In this document: one piece after another, positions 37,200 through 46,851 of the stretch | How the letters are laid out: each line of letters opens with the position of its first letter | Position numbering within the stretch: the stretch's first letter is position 1 | Assembly (NCBI GenBank): GCA_009602725.1 | Contig: WELB01000059.1 | Span: 671,071 to 717,921, forward strand | DNA from: Spirogloea muscicola | Taxonomy: Eukaryota > Streptophyta > Zygnematophyceae > Spirogloeales > Spirogloeaceae | Direction of reading: 5' to 3' | Length of the DNA: 46,851 nt | The notes under the pieces: generated by a model | What the model was told of the DNA's origin: nothing | Database searches by the model: none | Seen by the model: only the letters and a program-made list of their open reading frames with translations | Position numbers and translations under genes: made by a program

Positions 37200-37469
37200 G
37201 TTTCTCTGTCCTCGTTACTTTCGCTGCTGGCCTCTCAAGCTGACCAGCGGCGCCGGGAGCAGGGTGCTGCCCTTCCCGGTGGCTCGGTGCCTTTGGGTCT
37301 GGTGTCCTGCTACCGTATGCGACTGTCTATGTCCCTGCAGCGCTCCCAAGCGGTTGCTTTGCACCGCCGCGCTGGTCGCGCCCTTGCAGCAGCCTCTGGC
37401 TTGCGCAGCGGGGTTGCTCTTCCTCCCCTCAGCTCATCTGACTTCCTACTGCTGACACGGGGGTATTGA
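37200..37469 (+). pseudogene. LINE-like C-terminal fragment
   Basis: An open frame ending at 37467-37469 reads YRMRLSMSLQRSQAVALHRR, AGRALAAASGLRSG and SSSDFLLLTRGY-stop. It is the closest relative in the window of the open copy at the right edge (46591-46851), aligning over about 85 residues without gaps that I can see. No RT motif is present. Confidence 0.6.
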
Positions 37470-37593
37470 GGGCGCCCTGTCTGCCTAGCCTTTGGCTCCG
37501 TCATGAACACCTGTATGCATCTGGCTGGCATTTCACAGCCGATTCTTTCATATCAGCAGCCGCTTTCTTTCAATGCACTTTCTGCATTTTCTG

Positions 37594-37663
37594 CCTGAAC
37601 AATGTAATGGCTTGAATTGGCCTCGCTTTAAATTCATGCGCACCGCGCGCCTTCTCTCTTTCA
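37594..37663 (+). repeat. Repeat family A copy
   Basis: CTGAACAATGTAATGGCTTG through CGCGCGCCTTCTCTCTTT. On the minus strand it reads RRRAVRMNLKRGQFKPLHCS, differing from the 10.2-kb copy mainly by similar residues. Confidence 0.85.
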
Positions 37664-37804
37664 ATAGCGCCTCGCGACGTGTACGATCATTCGGGAGCGG
37701 CAGCCGTCCGATGGCGCCCATCCGACGGCTTAGTCTCCTCGCGCACACCCCAGGGGAGGTTGTAACCCCAGGGTTTTGACCCCTCACCCCCCCCCCCCCG
37801 CCAT

Positions 37805-38003
37805 CTCTTCGACGAGCCCCCCCACCGAGCTCTGCGCGCCTGCCGCGGCGGGGGCCCCGGCCGCCCCCCGCCGCCGCCGCCGCCACTGCCATCGCCGCCG
37901 CCGCCGCTCTAGCCGCCGCCGACGCGGACGGTGGCGTGAGGGACTCCGTCTTCGCAGCCAGCCGGAGGCCGTCGCAGCAGCCGCTGTCATCGCCGCTGCC
38001 GCC
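37805..38003 (+). repeat. GCC-rich 5' leader of the eIF3a gene
   Basis: CCG/GCC triplets with interruptions lead to GCCGCCATGG, the eIF3a start. A run of C (about 14) lies just upstream at 37786-37799. Confidence 0.85.
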
Positions 38004-41000
38004 ATGGCGACCTTCGCGAAGCCCGAGAATGCTCTCAAGCGCGCGGAAGGTGCGGAGCCGCCCCGTGCTCCATGTCGCCCGCCGTGACCTGCGCCGTCGT
38101 CGCCCTCGTCGCCGCCGCCAAGGGCTGGGAGCGGGCGCCGTCGCTGCTGCCTGCTGTGGGGGTGGTGCCGAAGAAGACGCTTTGATGGCGCCGATGATGG
38201 TGCTGACGGCCATGCCTGCCGTCGTTGGATGTGGTGCAGAGCTGATGAATGTCGGGCAGAAGCAGGCGGCGCTGCAGGCGCTCCACGACTTGATCACGTC
38301 CAAGCGGTACCGGGCGTGGCAGAAGCCGCTGGAGCGCATCATGTTCAAGTACGTGGAGCTGTGCGTGGACATGCGCAAGGGGCGGTTCGCCAAGGACGGC
38401 CTCATCCAGTACCGCATCGTCTGCCAGCAGGTCAACGTCAGCTCGCTGGAGGAGGTCATCAAGCACTTCCTCAAGCTCTCCTCGGAGCGCGCCGAGCAGG
38501 CGCAGGCGGCGGCGGCGGAGGTGACGCTGGACATGGACGACCTGGAGGCCGAGAACTCGCCCGAGGACCTCATGCTCAGCTACGTCTCCGGCGAGCGCGG
38601 CAAGGAGCGCGCCGACCGCGAGCTCGTCACCCCCTGGTTCAAGTTCCTGTGGGAGACCTACCGCACGGTCCTCGAGATCCTCCGCAACAACTCCAAGCTC
38701 GAGGCGCTGTACGCCATGACCGCCCACCGGGCATTCCAGTTCTGCCTGCAGTACAAGCGCTCCACCGAGTTCCGGCGGCTCTGCGAGATTCTGCGGAACC
38801 ACCTCGCCAACCTGAACAAGTACAGGGACCAGCGCGACCGGCCCGATCTCACGCAGCCCGAGAGCCTGCAGCTCTATCTGGACACGAGATTCGAGCAGCT
38901 CAAGATTGCCACTGAACTGGAGCTCTGGCAGGTCCGACTCAGAGCTGTGCATTTCCTCTGAGGCACGATCTGCTCAAGATGTCGAGGCTGCTCTTAAGCT
39001 GTGGAGGCTGCACCTGTGCTCTGAATCATACAGTGATTGCATGCCAGACTCATCTTTTCTAAATAATTCTGGCAGTCCTGCAAGTGGTTCATGTGTCTGA
39101 CATGTTTGAGTCTGCAGGAGGCATTCCGGTCTGTGGAGGATATCCACGGGCTGATGACCCTCGTGAAGAAGTCGCCCAAGCCTCAAATGATGGCCATCTA
39201 CTACGCCAAGCTCACAAAGATCTTCTGGATGTCAGAGAGCTACCTTTATCATGCCTATGCCTGGTATAAGCTTTACAATCTGCAGAAGAGCTACAACAAG
39301 AACTGGACGGGGAAGGACATGCAGCTCATGGCTTCTTCTGTGCTGCTGGCTACTTTGGCTATCATCCCATACGATCAGAAGTATGGGGCGCACCACTTTG
39401 AGCTTGAAATGGAAAAGGACAGGAACATCCGCATAGCAAGCCTACTTGGGTTTACACTCGATCCAAAGAAGGATGGTCGGGAGGTGGTAAGTCCAGGCTG
39501 ACCTCCATTGTTCTTTCTGCTCAGGGCTTTGCTACCTCTTATGGATGGTATTCCAGTGTGCAAGAAGCGATTTAGCGATAGTTGGGCTTTGCTTATGGTC
39601 CACTGCTGTGGCGTGTGTTTGTGCAGCTCTCAAGGTCGGCACTTCTTGCAGACTTGGTGAGTAGCAAGTCTTGCTTTCAACTGCCTGTTTGCAGTTTTGA
39701 AGAAGTAGGGATCTAGTTGGCTACGTTGGACTTCACAATGCTTCACTTGCATGCTTTACGGCTCTGCACAACGGCTTCTTTCAAAATTCCCTCCATTGGT
39801 GTCTGTTCTTGGAGGCAACTAAGCAAAGGCTCTGTTCTTACCTTTTGATGTTATGCAGATGGCCAAGAGTGTTATGAGTTATGTTCCACAGGAAGTGAAG
39901 GATTTGTATAACCTGCTGGAGCATGAGTTCCACCCCTTAGACTTGGCCACCAGGGCCCAACCTCTGCTTGCAAAGCTTGAGACATTCAGTGACAAGCTGT
40001 CCTCAGCATCGCCTGTGCCTGAAGTGCAACTTGAGCAGTACAAGCCGGCACTGGAGCGCCTTACGTCCCTGCGTGTCTTGCAGCAGGTGAGCACAATGGC
40101 TTGCACAATAAGCATGGGGTGCACAACTTTGTCTTCTTCACAAATTGCATGCTTGTGAGTGGCTGATATCTCCATACTCGAGTGGTTTGCAGGTTTCCCA
40201 GGTTTATCAGACCATGCGGATCACAAACTTGGCTGAAATGATACCCTTTGGCGACTTCACATATGTTGAGCAGCTGGTGGTTGCTGCTGTGAAGTATAAC
40301 TTCGTCCCAATGAAAATTAATCACAAGCGCCGTGTTGTGGAGTTTAGCGGTCAGGTGAGCCATCACCTACAATTGCTATGGGTGAAGGGGAACTCAAGAG
40401 ATGCGCTCTTTACAGTGTAAATAAGCATGCGAAATAAGCATGCGGAGTTTGTGCACAGAAGCTTCCTACTCTACAGCTTTAAGTAATGATGTACTGCAAT
40501 TAAATCTTATGTATCTGTGATATGGATGCGGGAAATGTTCTGCTTCAGCATGCTTGTGGCTGCTTTCAACTAAATATATGCGCCACTTCTCTTCTCGCAT
40601 TGCAGGACCTGGAAGCAGATAAAATAAAAGGTCATCTTATCACCCTGGCAAAGAGATTCAACAGAGCCATTGGTTTGATCCATCCTGCGCCTGTTGAGAA
40701 GGAGAAGGCACGCAGGGTACCATTCCGCGAGCTGCAGGCTGTGGTTGAGAAGGAACACCAGAGGCTGCTGTCTAGGAAGGTCATCATCGAAAGGAGGAAG
40801 GAAGAGCAGGAACGCGAGATCATTGAGAAGGTGAGAAAGTTACTGCATTAGCTCTCCTGTATGTTGTTGAGTATCAGGATGGCTGGGAAGCTTCGCTGTC
40901 ATCTTTGGACAAAATATTTACCATCGTATATTGCAGGGTCTGAAACCTTCAGAGGAGTCCACTCATAAGTACGTTTTGACAGCCCATCTGCTAGTTTGTT

Positions 41001-43603
41001 TGGTGGATTCTAATTCTTCCCACTTCTCAATACCTTGTTGCTGCAGGAGAGAGAAGAGGAGACAAGGAAGATGAAGCAGCAGAAGCAGACGGAGGAGGCG
41101 GAGAGCAAGCGGCTGGCGCAGGAGTCAGCGAGGCGGGAGGAGGAGCGCATCAAGAAGGACATCGAGGAGAAGGAGCTCGAGGAGGCGCGCCAGCTCTTGG
41201 CGGAGACTGAGAAACGCAAGGGGAAGAAGGGCAAGAAACCTGGCGCTGAGGCTGCGGTGAGCACCCTGCAGCATGGGCTGTTCTACATCTTACCTGTACT
41301 CGTGGATGGACTACAGTATTTGCATGGTTGACCGTGTCTTATTACAGTATAGCATTGATAGTATTGTCTGTTGCGTTGGGATGCTGTTTTATTGCTTTGT
41401 GCATGGTATGCAGAGTGAAAAAGAGAGAATCATCCATTGATGGCTGGCCATTGCGTGATTTTTTATTTCGCTGCTGATCTATCGCTCTGGGTTGAATGCA
41501 AGTAGTGGGAAGCTGTTTGAGTTGTGCTCATTGTTATCATGATATGCATTATATATTGCACAGGATGGCGAAAGGAAGCTAGACAAGCGCCAGCTGATGG
41601 AGGAAGCGCTCAGCGAGCAGATAAAGGAGAGGCAGGAGAATGAGCGGAAGCTCCTCAAGCTGTCAAAGACCATGGACCACTTTGAGCGTGCCAAACGCGA
41701 GGAGGAGAGGCCGCTCATCGAGGCCGCATTCAAGCAGCGCTTGCTGGACGACGAGGTGTATCACAATGAGCAGCAGCAGGTGTACATCTAAGACCGTAAT
41801 GACAGGCGCTCAATTGAACAAGCGCGATTTATGAGTATTGTATCACAACCCGAGAGGTTGTCTTTAAAAAGCACACTAGCAAATATTGACAGTGTGAATT
41901 CGACGACCTCAGGGATGCCAGTCAGCCTGTGTTCAGTGCATGTCTTGGGTTGAGCCTTGACGTCCTCTCAGCAATCAGATGCTCTCATCTCTATTTTGAA
42001 GCTCATTGCAGCAAGTGTGCCGCCCTTTCTGACAAATGTTTGGCCCCTCCTTGCAGCTGCTCATGGAGCAGAGCAAAGCAAAACATGCTGCCGACCTCCT
42101 GGAGAAGCAGCGCCTTATGCGCATGGTTGAAGATGAGGTATACAAGGCTGGCATTGACCCAGGATGTCAGTGTTGCGTCAACTGCTGGACGTACCTCCTG
42201 CTACCTGTTTTGTTATGGAGGTTGATTGGGTCACTTGGATGTGCAAGTCATTACAAGTCGGTCATCCAAACGAGCTGTAGTGTGGTAAGTCTGTGGTGCG
42301 GGCAAGTACAGCAAGATCGAAGGTTTTCATATTGTGAATTATGCTTGATCTTGTTGCAGGAGGTCTTCCAGAAGCAGGTGATGAGCAGAAGACAGGAGGA
42401 GTTTGAGAGGCTCAACCGCGAGCGTGAGGAGCGGCTCGCAGAGATCCGTGAGATCAAGCACCAGGAGAAGGTGCGGCGCCAGAAGATGGAGTACTATCGG
42501 CGCACAGAGGAGGCCCGCCTGCTCAAGCTCATGGAGGAGGAGGAGGAGCGCAAGCGAGAAGGTGAGCTGGGGTCTGGCAACATCTTTAGGGTCTGATATT
42601 GTTGATTGTTCAGCATTCTCTTGTATGAGTGGGCTTAATTTAGAAGGCAGCTGTTACCAGACCACAGTCCAAGTTGCCAGTATTGCCACATATACTTGAC
42701 ATCATTGAAGGTTACCGAACACACATTGTGGTTGTGGATATGAGTGTCCTTTTATTGTCTATGTGATGCTGTTATGTCCACAGCAACGACCATTGTGACC
42801 ATGAGCAGTAAAGTTGCAGAGACTGGGCCGCTGACACCATTATTCTGAGATTTTGTGGTTGAGCAGAGAGAGAGAGGAAGAAGAAGGAGGAGGAGGAACG
42901 GCTACGGAAGCTCGAGGAGATTGCGGCGAAGCAGCGGCAGCGGGAGCTGGAGGCAGAGGAGAAGGCCAAAGCGGACGCCGCGAGGCTGCCATCGAAGTTT
43001 GTCCCCGCCTCGCGGGCTCGCGGCGACGAGCCGCCGCCGCCAAGCAGGCCCTCAGCGGACCAAGAGGACCGATGGACGCGCCGGGCTCCAGTGGCAGCGA
43101 GCGAGGAGAGGGATAGGGCGCCGCCGCCGCCAGCCATCTCGGCGGCCGACCGGGAGGACAGGTGGTCGCGCCGGGGACCTGAGGAGGCTGTGCCACCAGA
43201 TGGCGCGCCGCCCTCTCGCGCCACGCCGGGGCGCTATGAGGCACCCACAGCACGCGCCGGCGCATACCGGCCTCCGTCAGCACGTGGCGATGTCCCGCCT
43301 AGTCGCGGTGAGATCCCCCCTGGTCGTGAGATCCCCCCTGGTCGTGGCCCCATGAACGACAGGTATGGTGACGGGCCACCACGGCCCGGCAGCGGTGCAT
43401 TCGACCGCGACCGGGAGCGGATGGGCGCCGGTGATCGGCCCAGCTTTGATGGCCCTCGGGGTGGCGGCAGCATAGACCGCTGGGGCAGCAGTCGCGATCG
43501 CGACGTGGGGAGGGACAGCCGGCGCGAGCCAGAGCGGCCCAGTGAGCGGCCCGCCAATCTGTGGCGGCCGGCGTCGAGGCCGCAGCCAGCCGAGGAGAAG
43601 TAG
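38004..43603 (+). CDS. Translation initiation factor eIF3 subunit a (12 exons)
   Basis: The largest scaffold subunit of eIF3, which binds the 40S ribosome in translation initiation. Exons: 38004-38049, 38240-38931, 39118-39486, 39627-39656, 39859-40086, 40193-40354, 40606-40830, 41047-41256, 41564-41779, 42057-42137, 42360-42561, 42867-43603; 3198 bases, 1065 residues. It opens [20 protein letters not shown] as in plants. [40 protein letters not shown] and [20 protein letters not shown] follow; the PCI region lies about 320-500 ([17 protein letters not shown]-like, VYQTMRI). A long charged coiled coil (about 580-880) contains [20 protein letters not shown]. The C-terminus is rich in Arg, Pro and Gly with [14 protein letters not shown] and SIDRWGSS repeats and ends RPQPAEEK. 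The exon 39627-39656 has only 30 bases. Everything fits an intact gene. Confidence 0.97.
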
Positions 43604-44235
43604 CAGCACCTTGTAGACAGTGGCGGGGAGAGGTTGTTTTTGTCGAAGTTATCTGTGACAGTTACAGGCGTGGTGCAGTCACGGAAATGGTTGGCTGAGG
43701 GCTTTGAAGGTTGCTTAGTGATGTTCTTTGTGGCTAGTGACTTGCTCGGGATCAAGAAGTTGGACAGAGCAGCGGCATATCTATTGATGCCGCATGAAAG
43801 GAGTAAAGGAAGTTGACTGATGCTCAAGTTGCTATTATGGCGACGTTCAGTAACTCGGACAAGCTCTTCTTGCATGATAACGTTTTTCTGACCCTCTCCA
43901 AGTTGATTGCTGTGTTGGGGTTTATGACACCTTGACTTTTGAGTATCGGGGACGAGGAGTCCTATGCTGCATCTTGGGCACTAGCTGATGGTAGCATATC
44001 ATGTCTCACCTCATATACTGGGTTGTCTGTTGCTGGCTTTGGGGAGGGGCTGAAAGAGCTCTTTATCATGTCTTCAGTTGCAGACAGTTCCTCAGACGAA
44101 GCAACACCATTTCAATATTCTGCTATCGCAATGTGCAACAATGCCACTTGTGCCGAATCTGGTGCTCTCATAAATACACCTCAAAGTGATATTCCCGTTT
44201 TCTGGTTTGTGTGGCCCCATCAATGGCACTTTTTT
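43604..44235 (+). other. Presumed eIF3a 3' UTR and intergenic sequence
   Basis: No coding signal on either strand. It ends at the family A copy at 44236. Confidence 0.5.
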
Positions 44236-44302
44236 GCCTGAACAGGTCACTGGCTCGGCTTGATCTGCCTTTCAATAATGTGCACCGCGCGCATTCTCTC
44301 CT
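44236..44302 (+). repeat. Repeat family A, diverged copy
   Basis: GCCTGAACAGGTCACTGGCT followed by CTTTCAATAATGTGCACCGC and a CGCATTCTCTC end; the block order is kept with about 20% change. Confidence 0.65.
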
Positions 44303-45240
44303 CTACTCTCTATCTCTCCTTGTTCAAGTCCAGGAAAGAGCCAGAAAAGGCGACTTCTTATCGGGCCAGAGCCAGGGAACTCGATGTAGAAAAGAACAAG
44401 TATTCTTTAACTTATGCCCGCAATGATGCACTAAAAGCAGGCAAACGATGCCCAAGCCAATCTCATAGCTGCTCGAGTGGCACTGGTTCAAGCACCAGAA
44501 GCCAACCAGCTTCGAGACAATGTTCAGAAGATGGTAGTCTAAGCAAGTACGAGCTTGCTTAGCAAACGCTCAGTATCGGTAATTGTCGATGACAAATTAC
44601 CAGGGTAAGGCTCCTTCGCGCCCGCTCTGCCTAGGTCCCATCCCCTTGCCTTGTTGACACGGCCAGTAACGCTCGAACAATGCCGCCTGTGAGAGAACTG
44701 CTGCTGTGGCGCTGGTCATCTGGAAAATGCGTTCCAAGGAAGACATTAGAACGAGTGGATTGCTCGGTCTCGACCCTTCACTCCTCATGCTCGGACACTC
44801 AAGAATGTCTGCGATGGGGCGGACCTTCTGGTTTATATGGCTCGCAGCACAGGTTCAACCCGCAGCCAACGGCTCGGTGAGGGCCGTCGGATGCGAGCGT
44901 ACCACCACTTCTATCGTACCTACTAATCATTCGCCACTGCCTAACCGGCACCCGCCACAGCTCGTCAAGGTGGGTCACAACCTCGGAGCAAGCTTAAGAG
45001 CTACTGGATAATCAGTGTGCTTCTATCTGAGCGGCGCGGGCGGCAGGATGACTTGACTAAGTGCACCGATGCCATTTGTGATACGAGCAGATAGGATAGC
45101 CTCCTTGGACGACAATAAGCTGAGGTGCCCTCCTCGCTTTCACACCATACATAAGTCCACCTCCCGTGTCCACACATGCCGCAGCTCACCATCCTTGTCA
45201 GATCGACACGGACGAGCCACCGATGAGCCTTTAATCGGCA
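44303..45240. other. Repeat-bordered region, no gene resolved
   Basis: Short frames only. KSRKEPEKATSYRARARELD near 44330 looks coding-like but is short and unmatched. No RNA gene seen. Confidence 0.4.
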
Positions 45241-46590
45241 CCTTCTCCATGAGTCTTGGCCTGGGGTCTTATGAACGGGGCCGATGGCTGTGAAAGGCTA
45301 GGCCAAAGGCCATGCACAGTGTCCGAAGGGGCCGAAATAGAAAGCCAGTGAGAATGAGGAGGCTACTGTAAGGATGCTGAATGGCTACCCCCTTGGCCGT
45401 GTTGCTTCGTGCTCTGAAGAGGAAGCAGCTCTCCTAAGGGGGCAAGGGCTGTGGCAAGCCTACAAAGCATGAACAAGGTTAGAATAGACAACAAACAGCT
45501 CTTCAACAAAGGAAGGGATGGCTGCAAGAGGCCAGCCCAATGAAATTGCTCCCCCCCCAAGGGTAGGGGCTGGCCATCCCCAGACCCTAAATGTGCCGAA
45601 AAAAACCACACAGCTAGACACCACACGACCGCGGAAGGAAGCTCAGTACTTACGTGTGAGCAAAGGAATGTACAAGGTCTATGAGAGCCGGAGCAAAGTG
45701 ACAGTTCCATGATTTCCATGATTGCTACGATGGAGTCAGTCGTAGAAGCCATACAATGTAGAGACAACCAATTGTGCCAGCTCAGCTTCATCCTGCCAGG
45801 TCCGCCTGCTCTGATGCGTGGGGCCACGATACAAGTGCCCAGACCTTTGACATAACATTCTTTTGGGCTGGCAAGAGATTAGACAAGAGGTTTCTGAGAA
45901 TCTCCTTTCTGACTTCTGAGAACCCACTTGCTGACGTCTTAGACATTAGCATCCTGCTTTCTGCGTCATCCGGCCCTTTCAGACCTTGTCCATTCCTTTG
46001 TGCTGGCCTCTCACAGCCACTGCTGTCAGTCTGGACGAGCTTTTGTTCTCACAGCCATTGCCATAAGTTGGAAGAGTTGCATATTTTCCCCAATGCGGCT
46101 GATCTCGTCGCGGCTGCAGCAGTGTGGGCCCGCTCAATAATTCCGAGTCAGCACGTAAGGCAGGCAGGCAGGCCTGCGGCGTTGGCTGCCCACATGCTCC
46201 GCTGCGCGCAGGGGGGCGAGCGGACCGGTTCACACGACCTCCTGCGAGACGGCATGCAGGGTGTGTTCATGCAGGCCGGCTAGAAGGTGGCAGTGGAAAA
46301 TACGGGGTGGCCTCTCACAGCCTTCGGGCTGGCCTCTCACAGCCATGACGCCGTAAGTTGGAAGAGCTATTTCTTCCTTTTTATTTCTTTCCAAGCCCTC
46401 GTCCTCTTGAGAGCTGCTTTCTTTCCCGAAGGCGGCTGGTCCTGTCAAGAAAGAAAGAGCGCGCCCATAGAGAAAGGGGGCCAGCAAAGCCAGCCCAGAA
46501 AGAATGGACAATGTCAAAAGCCAAAAAACAAAAACAAAAAACACACAGCTAGGCAGCTAGAGAAGAAGACACGACGAAATCACAGGAAGC
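45240..46590. repeat. Cluster of family C and LINE-tail repeats
   Basis: Family C pieces occur at 45262-45330, 45425-45470 and 45520-45545 (inverted), 45858-45880, 45985-46065, 46308-46350 (two GGCTGGCCTCTCACAGCC-like units in tandem) and 46475-46512 (inverted). 45600-45665 and 46535-46615 are related to each other (ACACAGCTAG, CACGAC, GGAAGCTCA blocks); the first includes an inverted LLTRKY-stop. I see no host gene. Confidence 0.65.
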
Positions 46591-46851
46591 TCAATACCCC
46601 CGGGTGAGCAACATCAGGTCGGAGTAGCTCGACGCAGGAAATGATGCATCCAGACGCGACCCAGAAGCAGCCGCGATAGCGCGGCCCGCACGCGAGTGGA
46701 CGGCATAGGCGAGGGAGCGTTGGAGGGACACGGAGAGCCGCATCCGGAAGACCTGGGCCAGGGAGCCGGCCGCGTTGAAGCCGGGCAGCCCCCCTGGCAG
46801 ACCCGGCCGCCGCTCGATGGCCTGCCGGGCAAGCCGCTGGAGGAGGTCCAG
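46591..46851 (-). mobile_element. LINE-like polyprotein C-terminus, open and running off the window
   Basis: Open for 86 residues from the window edge to TGA at 46591-46593: DLLQRLARQAIERR, GLPGGLPGFNAAGSLAQVF, RMRLSVSLQRSLAYAVHSRA, GRAIAAASGSRLD, SYSDLMLLTRGY-stop. It has no stop or frameshift, unlike the 9.1-kb copy, and its GC-rich codons look like those of the host exons. It may be the end of a more intact element located beyond the window. The class (non-LTR) is inferred; the RT domain would lie outside. Confidence 0.6.

Noticed and set aside
37548-38573. A 341-codon minus-strand frame
   Set aside because: It runs through a GCC tract, a repeat and the start of eIF3a; only the short family A peptide in it is of interest.
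38035-38952. A 305-codon minus-strand frame
   Set aside because: It lies opposite the conserved second exon of eIF3a and is a shadow of its GC-rich codons.
42772-43875. Long minus-strand frames opposite the last eIF3a exon
   Set aside because: Shadows of a low-complexity Arg/Glu/Pro-rich coding exon on the + strand.

Overview
The window looks like nuclear DNA of a green alga (Chlorophyta; the class is not determined). Reasons: plastid proteins of plant type (a photosystem I antenna protein, the ClpR2 subunit, a possibly plastid GNAT), genes split into many small exons with GT-AG and some GC-AG introns, GC-rich exons, long GCC-triplet tracts at start codons, and dispersed retroelement debris. 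There is no operon structure and no prokaryotic feature. All exon borders below come from conserved protein sequence plus matching splice phases, not from transcripts.

Layout. 1-2977 (+): 3' half of an NADP-malic enzyme gene, 11 exons. 3711-5770 (-): complete six-exon GNAT acetyltransferase. 6179-12000: mobile-element zone, with an internally deleted LTR-type retroelement (Gag, protease, post-integrase domain and a damaged PHD finger), LINE-like debris, 92-bp inverted arms and a 1.86-kb element with terminal inverted repeats full of minisatellite. 12252-13763 (+): HVA22/TB2-DP1 membrane protein. 14954-16617 (+): SUN-domain protein interrupted by a 769-base gap and a run of about 122 A. 16618-19692: repeats and GCC tracts. 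19693-20058 (+): C-terminal half of an ARL5-like GTPase whose first half is not visible. 22600-27061 (+): complete 13-exon cobalamin-independent methionine synthase. 27570-27890: doubtful small membrane-protein exons. 29027-30666 (-): Lhca-type antenna gene, 5' end lost in a 413-base gap. 32031-34513 (-): plastid ClpR2. 34660-37670: tRNA-like remnant and repeat debris. 38004-43603 (+): complete 12-exon eIF3a. 43604-46851: repeat debris ending in an open LINE-like C-terminus that runs off the window.

The genes are ordinary and functionally unrelated: carbon metabolism, methionine synthesis, photosynthesis, plastid proteolysis, translation initiation, ER shaping, nuclear envelope and vesicle traffic. 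The less ordinary material is in the accessory DNA: the retroelement that carries a PHD finger after its integrase tail, and several unnamed repeat families scattered in both orientations.
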